From: Brassica napus
Taxonomy: Eukaryota > Streptophyta > Magnoliopsida > Brassicales > Brassicaceae
Length of the DNA: 64,000 bases
Direction of reading: 5' to 3'
Assembly (NCBI RefSeq): GCF_020379485.1
Contig: NC_063452.1
Location: 35,983,608-36,047,607, forward strand
Shown here: positions 1 through 10,199 of the stretch, piece after piece
Numbering within the stretch: the first letter of the stretch is position 1
Layout: the number at the start of each line of letters is the position of its first letter
Translations under genes and position numbers: made by a program
Notes under the pieces: model-generated
What the model saw: the letters and a program-made list of their open reading frames with translations, nothing else
The model's database searches: none
What the model was told of the DNA's origin: nothing

Positions 1-210
1 ATGTCAGGTGGAATCAGCTGAGCTGTGGGCTGGATGGTTTGGTTACTAAGCTAAGGTCTAGTACATGAAGTGCCTCTAAAGTTGGCACTGATCTGATGTG
101 GCTTGCAACATTGCAGAGTTAAAAGTAGTAAGTTTAAAATTGTGTGACTCCCTGCTGGTTTTCAAACCTTTTTCACAGGACTACTCTATGTTTTGCTAGA
201 TTTGGGGGAG
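1..210 (+). mobile_element. 3' internal end and polypurine tract of an Athila-like element
   Basis: This is the tail of a retrotransposon that starts outside the window. A purine run at 202-210 (TTGGGGGAG) directly precedes an LTR-like TGATATACC start, the usual polypurine-tract/3'-LTR arrangement. The stretch around 145-200 resembles the reverse complement of 35750-35850, which sits at the same place in a second, minus-strand element of the family. No open reading frame is supported here. Confidence 0.6.
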
Positions 211-211
211 T

Positions 212-1560
212 TGATATACCATGGATTTTACCACTTTTAGACCATGGTATATAGCCTATTTAGATTATATTATATGGGTTTAGAGTAAGTTTTAGAGTTT
301 TTGAGGTTCAGATACGTTTTGGAGAACTTTGGTGATTTTGGAGACTTTTGAGGTGCAGAACTACACAGATGTGACATATGTTTAGCTATGGATGGAGATC
401 TTTCCACGATGCGATTGAGGTCATTTTTTGACACAAGATATAGCTTTGAGTTAGCTTTACAATGGAACCAGTTTGAGGTAAATAAGAATCCTATGTCAGA
501 AGCTTTGCCTGTTTTCCTGGAGAGTGGTACATGTGCCTCGCGAGAGGAAGCTGTCGAGGAGATGAAGGAAAGTCGATCGATGGTTCGCCCTTGGTGTCGA
601 TCGACGGTGATTACAGAACATGGGACGAGTCTATTTCATGACCGAATTAATCCCAGAAGCCACCACAAATTACCAAGATACCTATTTATGTGTTTTCTAA
701 GTCATTGTTGATGGCTACGCTTTATTTTACTCCTAGTTCTAGTTTAGGAGATAAGTGAGGAACTCCTTCAGAGTCCTTTTGGAACTCCTTTGGTTTCTTA
801 TTTGGTTTTATATTTTATATCTATTCAGTTTATGATTTATGTGACAACTATCATGCCTGAGTAGATCCACCTGCTAGATCTAGGTTTTCAAGGGTTTTGA
901 TGTTCTTCGAATTTATAGAACTGCTAGGGTGATTTATTGTATCTTTCATAGGATTGTTCTTGCTGCTTGTTTCTAGAGTAATTAACTAGAAACATGATCA
1001 TAGGATAGTTAGGCGCACGCGAGAGCTGGTCTACTACATGAACTGAATCCTGCTGAGCTAGGTTCTTAGATACACGCGAGAGCCGGTTTAGTTAACCTAG
1101 TGAACATAACGATTAGGTCGTTAATGATTGTTTAAGGAAGTGTCGATCGACACCCAGACATTTGTATCAATCGATAACTAGTCAATAGTATCTATCGACA
1201 CTCGATCCTTGTTCACATGCGAGAGCGGGAACATAGGACTTAGTCATCTGATTAGTAATTACATGCGAGACCTGGATTACTTGCTCACTTAAATCGAGTT
1301 CTAGGATCAAACCATTAGCATCTATACATTGAGTTCTAAGACCTGATTGAAACCCTAAGTCTAGCAATCATCCTTCCATCACAAACAAACTCATGATTTA
1401 CTGCTTAATAATTTACTGTTTTTTATAATGTTTGACCTAGCATAGGCTGAAGCTAAACTCTATTGTGTGAGATATTGAGTCTCTGTGGATACGATCCTCA
1501 AGTACTACATCAAACCTCTTATTTTGGAGAGTAGCTTGAAGGTTAATTTGAGCATATCAA
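212..1560 (+). repeat. Athila-like LTR, copy 1
   Basis: About 1.35 kb. It begins just after the purine tract and ends near CATATCA. It aligns in order with the LTR at about 4530-5921 (shared stretches at 375-480 and 4690-4800, and near both ends) and, in reverse complement, with 34431-35749. TCGATCGA-type motifs and 'GCGAGAG' segments recur within it. A recognisable primer-binding site is missing after its right end, so the junction to the following internal region is rearranged. The small ORFs inside are not likely to be genes. Confidence 0.65.
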
Positions 1561-2172
1561 TCGAAATTAGTGGTACGCCATCGATCGACAAATGGTACGA
1601 GTTTGGACAAAGAGGTTACGATCCTGACATAAAAAGCGTATTCCATTGGGAAAAGAAGGATGAATATGGTGTATACAGAGACGAGCATGGATATGCACGA
1701 GCACCAGATAGAAGAATCATTCATGTATCAAGGGAAGACATCAGAGATATACTGGCGAGAGCTACGATGTATGAGGCAGCTTGTATTTGTCTACCAGAGC
1801 AAGTAGAGAAGTTCAATAGAATTTTACCCAATCTAAGAAGCTACAGCAGAGCAGATATCGACGATATAGTAAATAGTATTTATAGATCCGAGAAGATGTC
1901 ACTAGATGATACATACATGAGCCTTGATGATATCTACTTCCCACTTAATGACATCATTGAGATGCTGACTACACGCATGGATGAGCTGAAAACGGAGATG
2001 GACATGATCCAGCTATAGAATGCAATTCGATCTGAAGCATCGATCGACAGTGATCACGAATATCTGAAGAAACGGCTGGTCACAGTGAAGTTGTTAGAAG
2101 ACAAGCTTGATGCGGTTAATCTTTCTCAAGACTTGATGCGAGATGACTTTTCCCAAAGATTGGAGAACCTTG

Positions 2173-2253
2173 TGTTGAGATGAGATCAATATATGGGAAG
2201 AGAAAGACATGAGGAGTTGAGTATGATGAAGAGGCCGTACATGGCGTAGTATG
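2173..2253 (+). repeat. Remnant of the copia 5' LTR
   Basis: Nearly identical to the first 79 bp of the 3' LTR at 3475, differing by one base near the start (TTGAGATG versus TTGATATG). Similarity ends abruptly at about 2252, where RT-coding sequence begins, marking an internal deletion breakpoint. Confidence 0.8.
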
Positions 2254-2282
2254 GTAAAATAAGCTAAGTACAACACAGAATG

Positions 2283-3334
2283 GTAGAGGCTTCAGGAAGT
2301 CCAAGCTTAATCACACTCTCTTTACCCTCAATACATCCTCAGGCATCATTGTTTTTCTTGTGCATGTGGATGACATCATCATAACAGGCAGTGATAAGGA
2401 AGGAATCCGAGCCACCAAGGAGTTTCTGAAATCAGTATTTGATATAAAGGATTTGGGAGAGATGAAGTACTTTCTTGGGATTGAGCTGTGCAGATCCAAG
2501 GAAGGGTTATTCATCTCTCAAAGGAAGTATGCATTGGATCTCTTGAAGGATGCTGGTGCGTATAGAGGAAGAACAGCCAAGATGCCCATGGAGGATGGGT
2601 ACAAGGTTCCACGTGAGGGGAAGATTGAAGACAGCAAGCTGTTCTATGATCCAAAGCTGTATAGGAAGCTTGTGGGGAAGATGATATACTTGACTATCAC
2701 CAGGCCAGACATATGCTTTGCTGTTAACCAAGTAAGCCAGCATATGCAAGCTCCACGAGAGCATCACTGGCGCATGGTGGAGAGAGTTCTCATGTACCTG
2801 AATGGAACTCAAGGGCTTGGTATATGGATGGGAGTCAATAAGACCACTGACGTTGTGGGTTATTGTGATGCTGATTGGGCTGGAGATAGAGCAGATAGAA
2901 GGACTACAACAGGCTATTGCACTTTCATTGGTGGAAACATGGTTACTTGGAAGAGTAAGAAGCAGGATGTTGTATCATGCTCTAGTGCTGAAGCTGGGTA
3001 TAGAGCTATGCTAATGCTTACCAACGAGTTGGTACGGATCAAAGGGGTTCTTAGGCACTTGGAGATTGAGCAAACAACACAAATGACTTTGCATTGTGAC
3101 AATCAGGGGGCTATTCACATTGTGACAAACTCAATGTTTCATGAGAGGACAGAGCACATTGAAGTAGACTGCCACAAGGTGAGGCAGATGATAGTCTTGG
3201 GAGTGATCTTGCCATGTTATACAAGAAGTGAAGATCAATTGGCAGATGTGTTCACCAAGGCAGCAAGACAAAAGACTATGGAGTCCATTCACATCAGATT
3301 GGGACTCATAGATCTTGGGAAGAGAAGGAGCTGA
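2283..3334 (+). pseudogene. Copia polyprotein remnant: C-terminal reverse transcriptase and RNase H
   Basis: An open frame from about 2283 to the stop at 3332-3334 contains 'VDDIIITG' (the copia catalytic YVDD box, here HVDD), followed by the 'YFLGIE' region. The RNase H domain follows, with 'YCDADWAG', 'SSAEAGYRAM' and 'LHCDNQGAI' segments, and the 'EHIEVDCH' and 'DQLADVFTK' motifs close to the C terminus. Its start is a deletion junction, so no genuine start codon is proposed; upstream, 2251-2290 encodes RT-like sequence in another frame with a stop. It cannot drive transposition because gag, protease and integrase are absent. Confidence 0.85.
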
Positions 3335-3474
3335 TCCCCTAAGTCATGAGGTCTTTACTCTTTTTCCCTCATCAAGGTTTTGTCCCAATGGGTTTTCCTT
3401 GGTGAGGTTTTTAATGAGGAAGATCTCATGGCTATCCAAGCTTAGACTTTCACAAAGCTAAGCTTGAGGGGGAG

Positions 3475-4039
3475 TGTTGATATGAGATCAATATATGGGA
3501 AGAGAAAGACATGAGGAGTTGAGTATGATGAAGAGGCCGTACATGGCGTAGTAATACTAGTTACCCGAGTAACTTGCAAAGGTTAAACCAAAGTTACCCT
3601 AGTTATACTAGTATACTAGTTATACTAGTTACCCGAGTAACTTTGGATGAAGAAGAGAAGCCCTATTCTTTTAGCTAAGGCATCAGACCGTTGCAAGGGA
3701 AGAAGAGGTGTGTGTGACAGGCTGGAGAAGAGCTGGATAAAGCAAAAGGAGCTTTATGCACAAGGAAGAAGCTCATTGGATGGTTTGAATTAAAGCAAAC
3801 CTTATCTCTTGTAATAGTGTCTCTTTATGAAACCCTCATCCTAGTGTTGCCTCCTCATATATATTGTAAACTCTTATCAGATTAATAATTAAGAAGTTTG
3901 GGATTATCTCTCTCTTATTCATAATGATTCTTAAATACTCTTAAACATGTTTACTACCTAATCTCTCTACAAATCTCTCATTAACCTTCTCTAATCTACC
4001 TCTAATCTCTCAATACCTACTCTAATCTCTAAAATCGTA
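3475..4039 (+). repeat. Copia 3' LTR
   Basis: 565 bp beginning TGTTGA directly after the polypurine tract and ending at the CCTTG duplication. It contains a short palindromic tract of TACTAGT and GTTACCCGAGTAAC repeats at about 3551-3642, which could fold in RNA or DNA. The right end is rich in CTAATCTCT repeats. Confidence 0.75.
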
Positions 4040-4279
4040 CCTTGATGAAACAACTATGGCCAGACTTGGAATGCACCAGCACAGCATCAACAACCTTCAA
4101 AATAGGATGCATGTCATTGGGGTTGATAAGGAGATACTGGAAAATCAGTGGACCAGAGGAGATGAGGCCATAAGAAGCTTCATTGGTACATGGTTCCAGA
4201 TGAGCAAGGAAGATGTAGACACTTGTCTTCCCACAAGTAGTCATCCACCTCCCTACTGGCCAACCTACTTCCAAATTTA

Positions 4280-4530
4280 AGCTAAATGAGTATAACAAAG
4301 CGTTGAGTGGGAGGCAACCCACTATTAGGTAATTTTACTTAGTTTTATTTCGAAATAGTTACTTATTTTCGCATTTAACTTATTGCAGGTCCAAAAAAAA
4401 GACCCAAGGAGACGATTTCTCAGTCTATCGATCGATGAGACCATATCGACATCGATCGACAGTACCACACCAGAATCGACCAACAAACACTCACACACGT
4501 CGATCGACAATCAACATCAGCGAGCAGGTA
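4280..4530 (+). other. Athila-like 3' spacer with hairpin and TCGATCGAC motifs
   Basis: Noncoding stretch between the ORF stop and the next LTR. At 4306-4323 it holds a perfect 6-bp stem, AGTGGG/CCCACT, with a 6-base loop; the same hairpin lies at 60331-60348 in the minus-strand relative. TCGATCGA-type palindromes follow from about 4420 to 4510. A diverged version of this spacer is at 17450-17950. Confidence 0.55.
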
Positions 4531-5921
4531 TATCGTTCTATGATATATATACGTGTTTTTAAATACGTTATAGTTGTTTTGGAGTATTTTTCATATGTTT
4601 TCAGGTTTAGGTACGTTTTGGAGGAAAGTGATGATTTTGGGGTCTTTTAGAGCCTTTGGAGTGCAGAATTGGAGTGCAGAATTGCACAGATGTGTCAGAT
4701 GTTTAGATATGGATGGAGACCTTCCCACGATGTTATTGAGCTGATCTTTTGACACAAAATAGAGCTTTGAGTTAGCTTTCCATTTCCACCAGTTTGAGGT
4801 CAATCTAACGGTTAGATTAGAAGTTATTCCCGGTTTACTGAAAAGTGGTCAATCTGTCTCGCGAGAGAGAGAGCTGTCGAGGAGATGAAGGAACCTCGAT
4901 CGACGGTGCACCCTTGGTGTCGGTCGATGGTGATTCCAGAACACGGGCCGAGTATATTTCAAGACCAACTTAAGCGCAGAAGCAACCACAAATTACCAGA
5001 ATATCCATGGACGACCTAAAACCCTATTTCTGTATTTTCTAAGCCATTGTTGATGGCCAAGCTTTATTCTATTGTTTCTTTTTGGTTAGGAGAGAAGGGA
5101 GGAACTCTTCCAGAGTCCTCTTGGAATTCTTTTGGTTTTATCATTGCTTTCTATTTTATATCTATTCATCTATGATTTATGTGACAAGCTTCATGCTTGA
5201 ATAGGTTTAGGGGTCAGATAGTCATGAGGGATTAGTCCAAAATATAGAACTGCTAAGTTGTTAGGATATGAATCAAGTAAACTGTTCTTAATGCATGTGT
5301 TCAAGAATAGCTAACTAAGACCTTGTCTAAAGATATTAGGGCGCAAGCGGAAGCTTGGTTCTCTGTCTGAACTAGTTTATATTGTGCTAGGATTGCTAGA
5401 AACAAGCGGAAGCTGATTTAGTTTAACCTAGTGAACAAGTCAAACCCACGCCGTAAAGCTTGCTAGAAGGAACGTCGATCGACAACTTAGTATTTGCATC
5501 GATCGACGGGCTAAAAAGTGTATCGAACGACACTTTTTCAAGACCAACAAGTGACAGCTGAGATCTTAGATCTAGTCAATAGATGACCCAAATAAATGGA
5601 AATTGATGGATCATTCTTATGTTTGTGTTCTAGAATATCCAACCTTAGCATCTATACTATTATAATCATGATTGCCTGAATAGAAACCCTAAGTCTAGCA
5701 AACCATCCTTCCATCAAACAACTTATCAATTTACTGAACAACTACCTTGTTCACTCTATTCTGTTATTTACTGCTTTATAATCTATTAGCCTAGCTTAAT
5801 CAATAACTATTTAGATCTAGTGTGTGCCTTAGCTCCCTGTGAGTTTGATCCCTAAATGCTACAAGTCGACCTATTATTTGAGAGAGTACAAATCAATCCT
5901 TAGGGTAATTTGAGTGATATG
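4530..5921 (+). repeat. Athila-like LTR, copy 2 (5' LTR of the following element)
   Basis: Aligns in order with LTR copy 1 and ends near GAGTGATATGA, immediately before a primer-binding site. The left boundary is approximate because the first part of LTR copy 1 has no clear match. Noncoding apart from chance ORFs; several TCGATCGAC motifs lie at 5470-5530. Confidence 0.6.
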
Positions 5922-5925
5922 AAAT

Positions 5926-5945
5926 TTAGCGCCGTTGTCGGGGAT
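5926..5945 (+). other. Primer-binding site of the Athila-like element
   Basis: TAGCGCCGTTGTCGGGGATC differs only slightly from the TGGCGCCGTTGCCGGGGA site typical of Athila-type elements, which matches a tRNA 3' end (usually given as tRNA-Asp). It follows the LTR end after four bases, the normal position for minus-strand priming. Confidence 0.7.
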
Positions 5946-5995
5946 CCGTAAGTCAAATAGGAGGTCCTTCAAAGAAGGAGACTGCTGATTCACGC

Positions 5996-6856
5996 ATGGC
6001 CCGTAAGTCTACAACGGTAGCATCGATCGACACCCTCCAAGCAGCAGCGATCGACAGCGTGAACCAAGCATCTAACGACACTATTCATCCTGTGTCAGAC
6101 AACACTGTTCACTGCGGCGCTGTTCGCCTCGACACTGTTAATCTGGGCACTGTTTATCCGGACACTGTTTATTCTGACACTGTTCATCCGGCAAAACACA
6201 ACACCACCTGCGAGGAGACAGAGAAGGTCGAGGTACTCATATTGAGTCTTGATAAGAATGGAGTCTTACGAGACGAAGAAGGTCGCACTCAAATCAGTAT
6301 AGGACAATTTCTTGATACGCAGGGGACTGCAATCCATGATGATTCTATTGTTGCTGAGAGGGAAGACTTTGAGCTGAAACGTATCTATATCACTCTTATG
6401 CGTCAGCATCCCGTTCATGGCTATCCTCACGAAAAGCCAATGGATGATATCAACATTTTCGAGGAATTGGTATCGTTTATCTTCAATGAAGTCCTTGAAG
6501 ACTACCACTTCTACAAATTGTTCCCATACTCTCTTGATGGAGATGCAACATATTGGTTTCAGAAGTTGCCACCAGGGTATCTCAAAACCTGGAATGACAT
6601 CATGACCGCTTTCCTCAACAACTATCTCTATGATGCTACAGCAAATCTAGAGATAGAGATGGAATATATGCTGAGATATCAGATTGATGACCCCACCATG
6701 GCAAAGAGAGATGAATATCATGGATCTGGAGAGCCGAGCAGAGTAAACGAAGCTGGTACTGGTGATCCGACTCAGCATCAATCGACAGCACGACCTCAAC
6801 ATCGATCGACAACACCATTGCAGCATCAATCGACAGAAACCCCTATTGCCGATTGA
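5996..6856 (+). CDS. Athila-like Gag, N-terminal part
   Basis: 286 codons, starting 50 bp after the primer-binding site. The first 70 residues are low complexity: TCGATCGACA-encoded SID units, then tandem DTV(H/Y)P repeats. From about residue 130 to 230 there is a retrotransposon capsid-like domain with 'PHEKPMDDINIFEELV', 'KLFPYSLDGDATYWF' and 'LPPGYLKTWNDIMTAFLNNY' segments. The C-terminal 40 residues again consist of SID-type repeats. It would form the particle capsid. The domain looks shortened compared with a full-length Gag, and a stop separates it from the next ORF at 6916. Start codon by position; not verified. Confidence 0.6.
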   Translation: MARKSTTVASIDTLQAAAIDSVNQASNDTIHPVSDNTVHCGAVRLDTVNLGTVYPDTVYSDTVHPAKHNTTCEETEKVEVLILSLDKNGVLRDEEGRTQISIGQFLDTQGTAIHDDSIVAEREDFELKRIYITLMRQHPVHGYPHEKPMDDINIFEELVSFIFNEVLEDYHFYKLFPYSLDGDATYWFQKLPPGYLKTWNDIMTAFLNNYLYDATANLEIEMEYMLRYQIDDPTMAKRDEYHGSGEPSRVNEAGTGDPTQHQSTARPQHRSTTPLQHQSTETPIAD

Positions 6857-6915
6857 GACCTATTGAAATCCCTGAAAGTTTGAGTATTCTTTAGGACATT
6901 TCATACTCAACACTG

Positions 6916-7389
6916 ATGAGCACAGATGAATCAAGTTGTTATCTTTCCTCAAATGTAGCGAAAGAGATCACCATGGAAGATTTCTTGGAGCTAGAAGAGT
7001 TCTTGGAGCTAGAGAATGGAGAAAATCTTGAATATTGGGATATTGATAAAGAGATCACTATGGAAGATTTCTTGGAGCTAGAGGAATGGTTTGACCCGGA
7101 GCAGAAGCTTGATGATGAACGGAACACTATGAGAAAGGATCTGGAGACTTCATCAAAGGCCAGCATCGATCGACACCAACATGATGAGATCGTTCGACAC
7201 TCACCCCACATCATCAACCAACACCCACCCTATATCATCGTTCACCCATCGTTGGACGAGTTGCCAGTATACATAGTCGAGCTGGAACCAGTTGTGGTTC
7301 CATGCACTGTTGTTGAAGCTGAATTTCCTATCCCACCAGATAGAAGTGTGCATTTAGGTTCCTACAATGGGGTATTTGCTGATGATATG
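6916..7389 (+). pseudogene. Acidic Athila-like ORF, left part, cut by the Tat insertion
   Basis: The open frame begins at ATG 6916 and is broken at 7389 by the Tat-lineage element. The right flank continues the same frame from 17052. A 29-residue unit is repeated in tandem (6961-7047, then from 7048), each copy starting KEITMEDFLELEE. A segment with PPYIIVHPSLDELPVYIVE-like composition follows. No known domain; it is part of the host retroelement. The apparent extension to the stop at 7410 reads into the inserted LTR and is an artefact. Confidence 0.55.
7385..7389. repeat. Target-site duplication (left) of the Tat-lineage element
   Basis: ATATG, repeated at 17047-17051 directly beyond the right LTR. 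Confidence 0.85.
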
Positions 7390-7894
7390 TGTTACGGGAT
7401 TTTTGTGTAGGATCTTTGTGAGTACTACGGAACGATGGACAAGGCTAGTTATTTGTATAGGTTTTGTGAGTATTAGAGAGGAATAGACTTGAAGAGATGT
7501 TTTATTAGATAGAACAAGTCGGAACTACAATGATTGGTGTATAAACCCTAGTTCTAGCCGCCTAGCTATAATCTCTAAGTCTTGAAGTGTCGATCCCATG
7601 CTTTAGGGTTATGATTCCCTTTATATAGTCTTCCTAAGGTGGGCCTTAGTCGGTTGGAGTAGGTTAAACTCTTCCATATTCGGAAATATGGAAGGTTCTC
7701 CTTATCAGAAGTTTTCCATTTCCCGGAGGAAGGGGGGCGATCCTGGGACCGGACCCGGAAAACTCCACAGCGGGGAACCGGGGCTCCTTCTAGCGGGGAT
7801 TCTGGGAACCGGGGTTCCTTCCAGCGGGGATCCAGAGGCCTGTGTCATGCCTGGGGTCTGGAGGAATTCAATACCTGAGTATTTTTCCCCAACA
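7390..7894 (-). repeat. 3' LTR of the Tat-lineage element
   Basis: 505 bp, collinear with 16542-17046 and differing at scattered bases. It contains TTTATATAG (about 7620) and a GC-rich half with repeated GGAACCGGGG(C/T)TCCTT units. Confidence 0.9.
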
Positions 7895-8481
7895 GTTTGC
7901 CCCTTATTGCTCGATTTCGTCATCGAATTCGGGGAATAACCAGTGCACTCAAGTCAACCGGAGTTGCTCATTCTCAGCAGGCTTCCCTTAGGCAGGACAT
8001 CGCTCCAGTAATCCCGCTATCCCGGGTTCCACTCAGGCCGGAACCGTATTCTAAACCCGGGGAATGATCAGTTTCCCTTACATCAGACCGGGGTCTGGTG
8101 CTGTTTGGACCGCTGATTTTTCGTCGAGGACGGGGAGCACTGGGCTTCTGATGATGTCTTGGAGATGGTGGAGCCTAGAGCTCTGATGTGTAGAGTATAG
8201 ACCGGGGGGCTAGCACCCGTACGGTTTGATGTTACTGGATGCTGTTTTGATTCCTCAAAAAAGCGAGCGCTTTCCTTTTTTGTGGAAAGCATTTTCCCTT
8301 TTTCTGCAGAGATCGGGTTTCCTTTTCATTGTCCACTATTTAAATCAAGGATTCTTTGGGATATTTGGAAACATCCCTATTTCCTTTTCTGATCCCGCGG
8401 AAAAGGGAACGACCTGGATATAAATAGAGATTCACGATAGTTCTTAGCTGGCCTCAACCCATCCCTAGCGCTGATTCTTAG
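7895..8481 (-). other. Tat element 3' untranslated region
   Basis: Between the 3' LTR and the antisense gene. On the + strand it could serve as promoter and 5' leader of that gene: TATAAATAG at about 8418-8426 lies about 65 bp upstream of the ATG at 8490. No coding sequence is supported. Confidence 0.4.
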
Positions 8482-9755
8482 TTGAGAAAGATGAATCTCG
8501 AGCCGCTTTCGTTTCTGTCCTCGCTCGTGGGTGGTTGTGAAAGGCCGTATCATCCTTTCACCGATCATTTCTCATCCCCCGTTCCATCTTGGGGGAATGT
8601 TCCGGAGGCTGAGAGTGAAGCGGTTCCGATGGCGCCCCTGAGAAGGCTTCGTTCCTGTTTCTTTGATGATGGTCCCCGTTCTGAGATCCGGAGGAGGATC
8701 TTGCTAACATAAGGAGGAAGTAATTGATTCATCCTTCTGTGGGGATGAGGAGTCCAACCGAGTTCGAACGCGCTCCGGATGGCGGATCGGGTGAGGTGGC
8801 TGTCTATGAAGCGTACCTGGAAGCAGGCTTCCGAGGTGCTATTCCTTCTCTTATAGGCAAAGTGTCATCCTTCTTCGGTTTCAGTCCTTCTCAACTTACT
8901 CCCCTAACCTGGAGGACTTTAATGTCTCTCCAAGTACTCCGAGTACTCCATGGATTTTCCATCGGGGTGCAAGAGATATTACACTTTATTACTTTGCTCC
9001 TTTGGCAAACAAAGATCGGTTCTACCATCTTTGATCTCGTGATGGCGCCCCTTTGGTTGAGGAACCTTCGAGGGGTGTCAGAGGGAATCGTCCCTTCGGG
9101 GATGGTTGGAACAGTCGGTACGTGTTCATGAAGATTCTTGAGCCAGTGGGTCACCCTACGTCTTGGCGTACCGTGGGTTAGCTCTTCTTCTGAGTTTTGA
9201 ATTTTACCATCCTTTTGGGGACCTGATCCTGACATTTTAGCTCTTGCTCTGTCAGATGTATCTCGCCCGGTTTCCTTTGCTGGAGAAGCGGTGGCCAAAC
9301 TCGTAATGGGAATTCCCCGGCGATTCCGCTGGGTGACCTTCTTGGTAAGCAGGGAGGCCCTGCGTCATAGCCATGTTTGGGGTAAGCCTTTGTTCTCCAT
9401 CTGATAGGACTCTGTCTTATTTTGTTTCTCATGTATGTATACACTTTTTGCTCTAGGGAACACGGTGAGGTCTTCGGTATCAATTATTTATGACGAGTAT
9501 CAGAAGGTTAAAACGCGGAAGCGACATCTTTCTTATACTCCTCCACCAAGACTAGCGAGGGCCGCTTTATCGGCTGGGGGTTTGTCTTCTATCTCGTCAA
9601 CAAGCGCCGAGAATATTATGCCTAACTGGGACCTTCTGGTAGATACCCATCGGAGATTGACTAGCGAGGCCCCCCTTCTCCGTGGCCAGGTGCAAGATAT
9701 GATGGCTTGTCGGGACCTTCTAATTCAGCAAGTGAGAGCTTCGGCTAGGTGGTAG
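8482..9755 (+). pseudogene. Antisense gene of the Tat element ('putative gypsy type transposon' family, PF04195-like)
   Basis: Encoded opposite to gag-pol. The translation from 8724 contains 'EVAVYEAYLEAGFRGAIPSL' and 'FFGFSPSQLTPLTWRTL', typical of the plant family labelled putative gypsy type transposon / Transposase_28. Past about 8970 the homologous sequence moves to another frame ('YYFAPLANKDRFYHL', a stop, then 'SRYVFMKILEPVGHPTSW'). Likely introns: about 9175-9257 (GTTAGC ... TCTGTCAG) and 9381-9454 (GTAAGC ... GCTCTAG), with 'FAGEAVAKLVMGIPRRFR' coding between them. The last exon reads to about 9755. Frameshifts and stops make it a pseudogene. Such antisense ORFs occur in some Tat elements; their role is not known. 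Confidence 0.65.
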
Positions 9756-10199
9756 CTGATGAGGGAGTGGCTGGAGAAGCGCGTAGATCATTGGAATCCA
9801 GAAGAAGAGTATCGTCATCACCTGTTCTTATCTGGAGGGTTTGGCCGCCAATCGGAGAATCTCTCCCAGGCTGCATCCCCGAGATCTGTTATAGGGTTGC
9901 GATTCTCGGAGGGACCCTCTTTTTGATTTATCTTTTCAGACTTTGGTTTTTGTCACTTTCTTTTGAATAAAGGCTCTTTGTAGCCTGCTCCTTGACTTTA
10001 TGAATGATGCTTCGTTTTTTACCCTTTTACTCCTTGTTGTTACTTCTCTCCTGTATGCTTTTTTGGAAAATATTGTTTTTCGCCTGTTTCTCGATCGAAG
10101 TGGGACTTTGGAGTCTACGGTCCCTCTTTTCGTAAATTTGAATGATAATATATGGGGATCATTGGAGAGGGAGGCGCGAGGGCTCCTCTTGGATCCTTA
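9756..10199. other. Tat element 3' region without supported gene
   Basis: T-rich and moderately repetitive. Short open frames occur, but none shows a domain or codon pattern that separates it from chance. It may be the 3' end of the antisense transcription unit. Confidence 0.3.

Larger units (their letters stand above)
2173..4039 (+). mobile_element. Truncated Ty1/copia retrotransposon with target-site duplication
   Basis: The 5' edge is an LTR remnant of about 80 bp (2173-2253) whose sequence recurs at 3475-3553. After it the element jumps straight into the reverse-transcriptase domain, so the rest of the 5' LTR, gag, protease, integrase and the N-terminal RT are deleted. A polypurine tract (about 3465-3474, TTGAGGGGGAG) precedes the 3' LTR. 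The 5-bp sequence CCTTG occurs at 2168-2172 and 4040-4044, the expected target-site duplication. The 3' edge reads TA where CA is expected, consistent with decay. It interrupts an Athila-like ORF and is therefore younger than it. Confidence 0.85.
1561..4279 (+). pseudogene. Athila-like internal ORF, split by a copia insertion
   Basis: The open frame runs from the LTR edge to 2018, where a TAG stops it, and similar coding sequence continues to 2172. After the copia insertion it resumes at 4045 and runs to a stop at 4277-4279. Across the 5-bp target duplication the frame of the two flanks stays open, which supports one original ORF. The protein is acidic and has no recognised enzyme domain. It resembles the translations at 61005-61385 and 60395-60628 on the minus strand (shared 'CICLPE', 'FIGTWF'-like and 'DTCLP' segments), so it is a repeated element product and not a host gene. 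In-frame TCGATCGACA motifs encode SID repeats. Function unknown. Confidence 0.6.

Noticed and set aside
2507..2812. Minus-strand ORF of 101 codons in the copia region
   Set aside because: Antisense shadow of the RT/RNase H coding frame.
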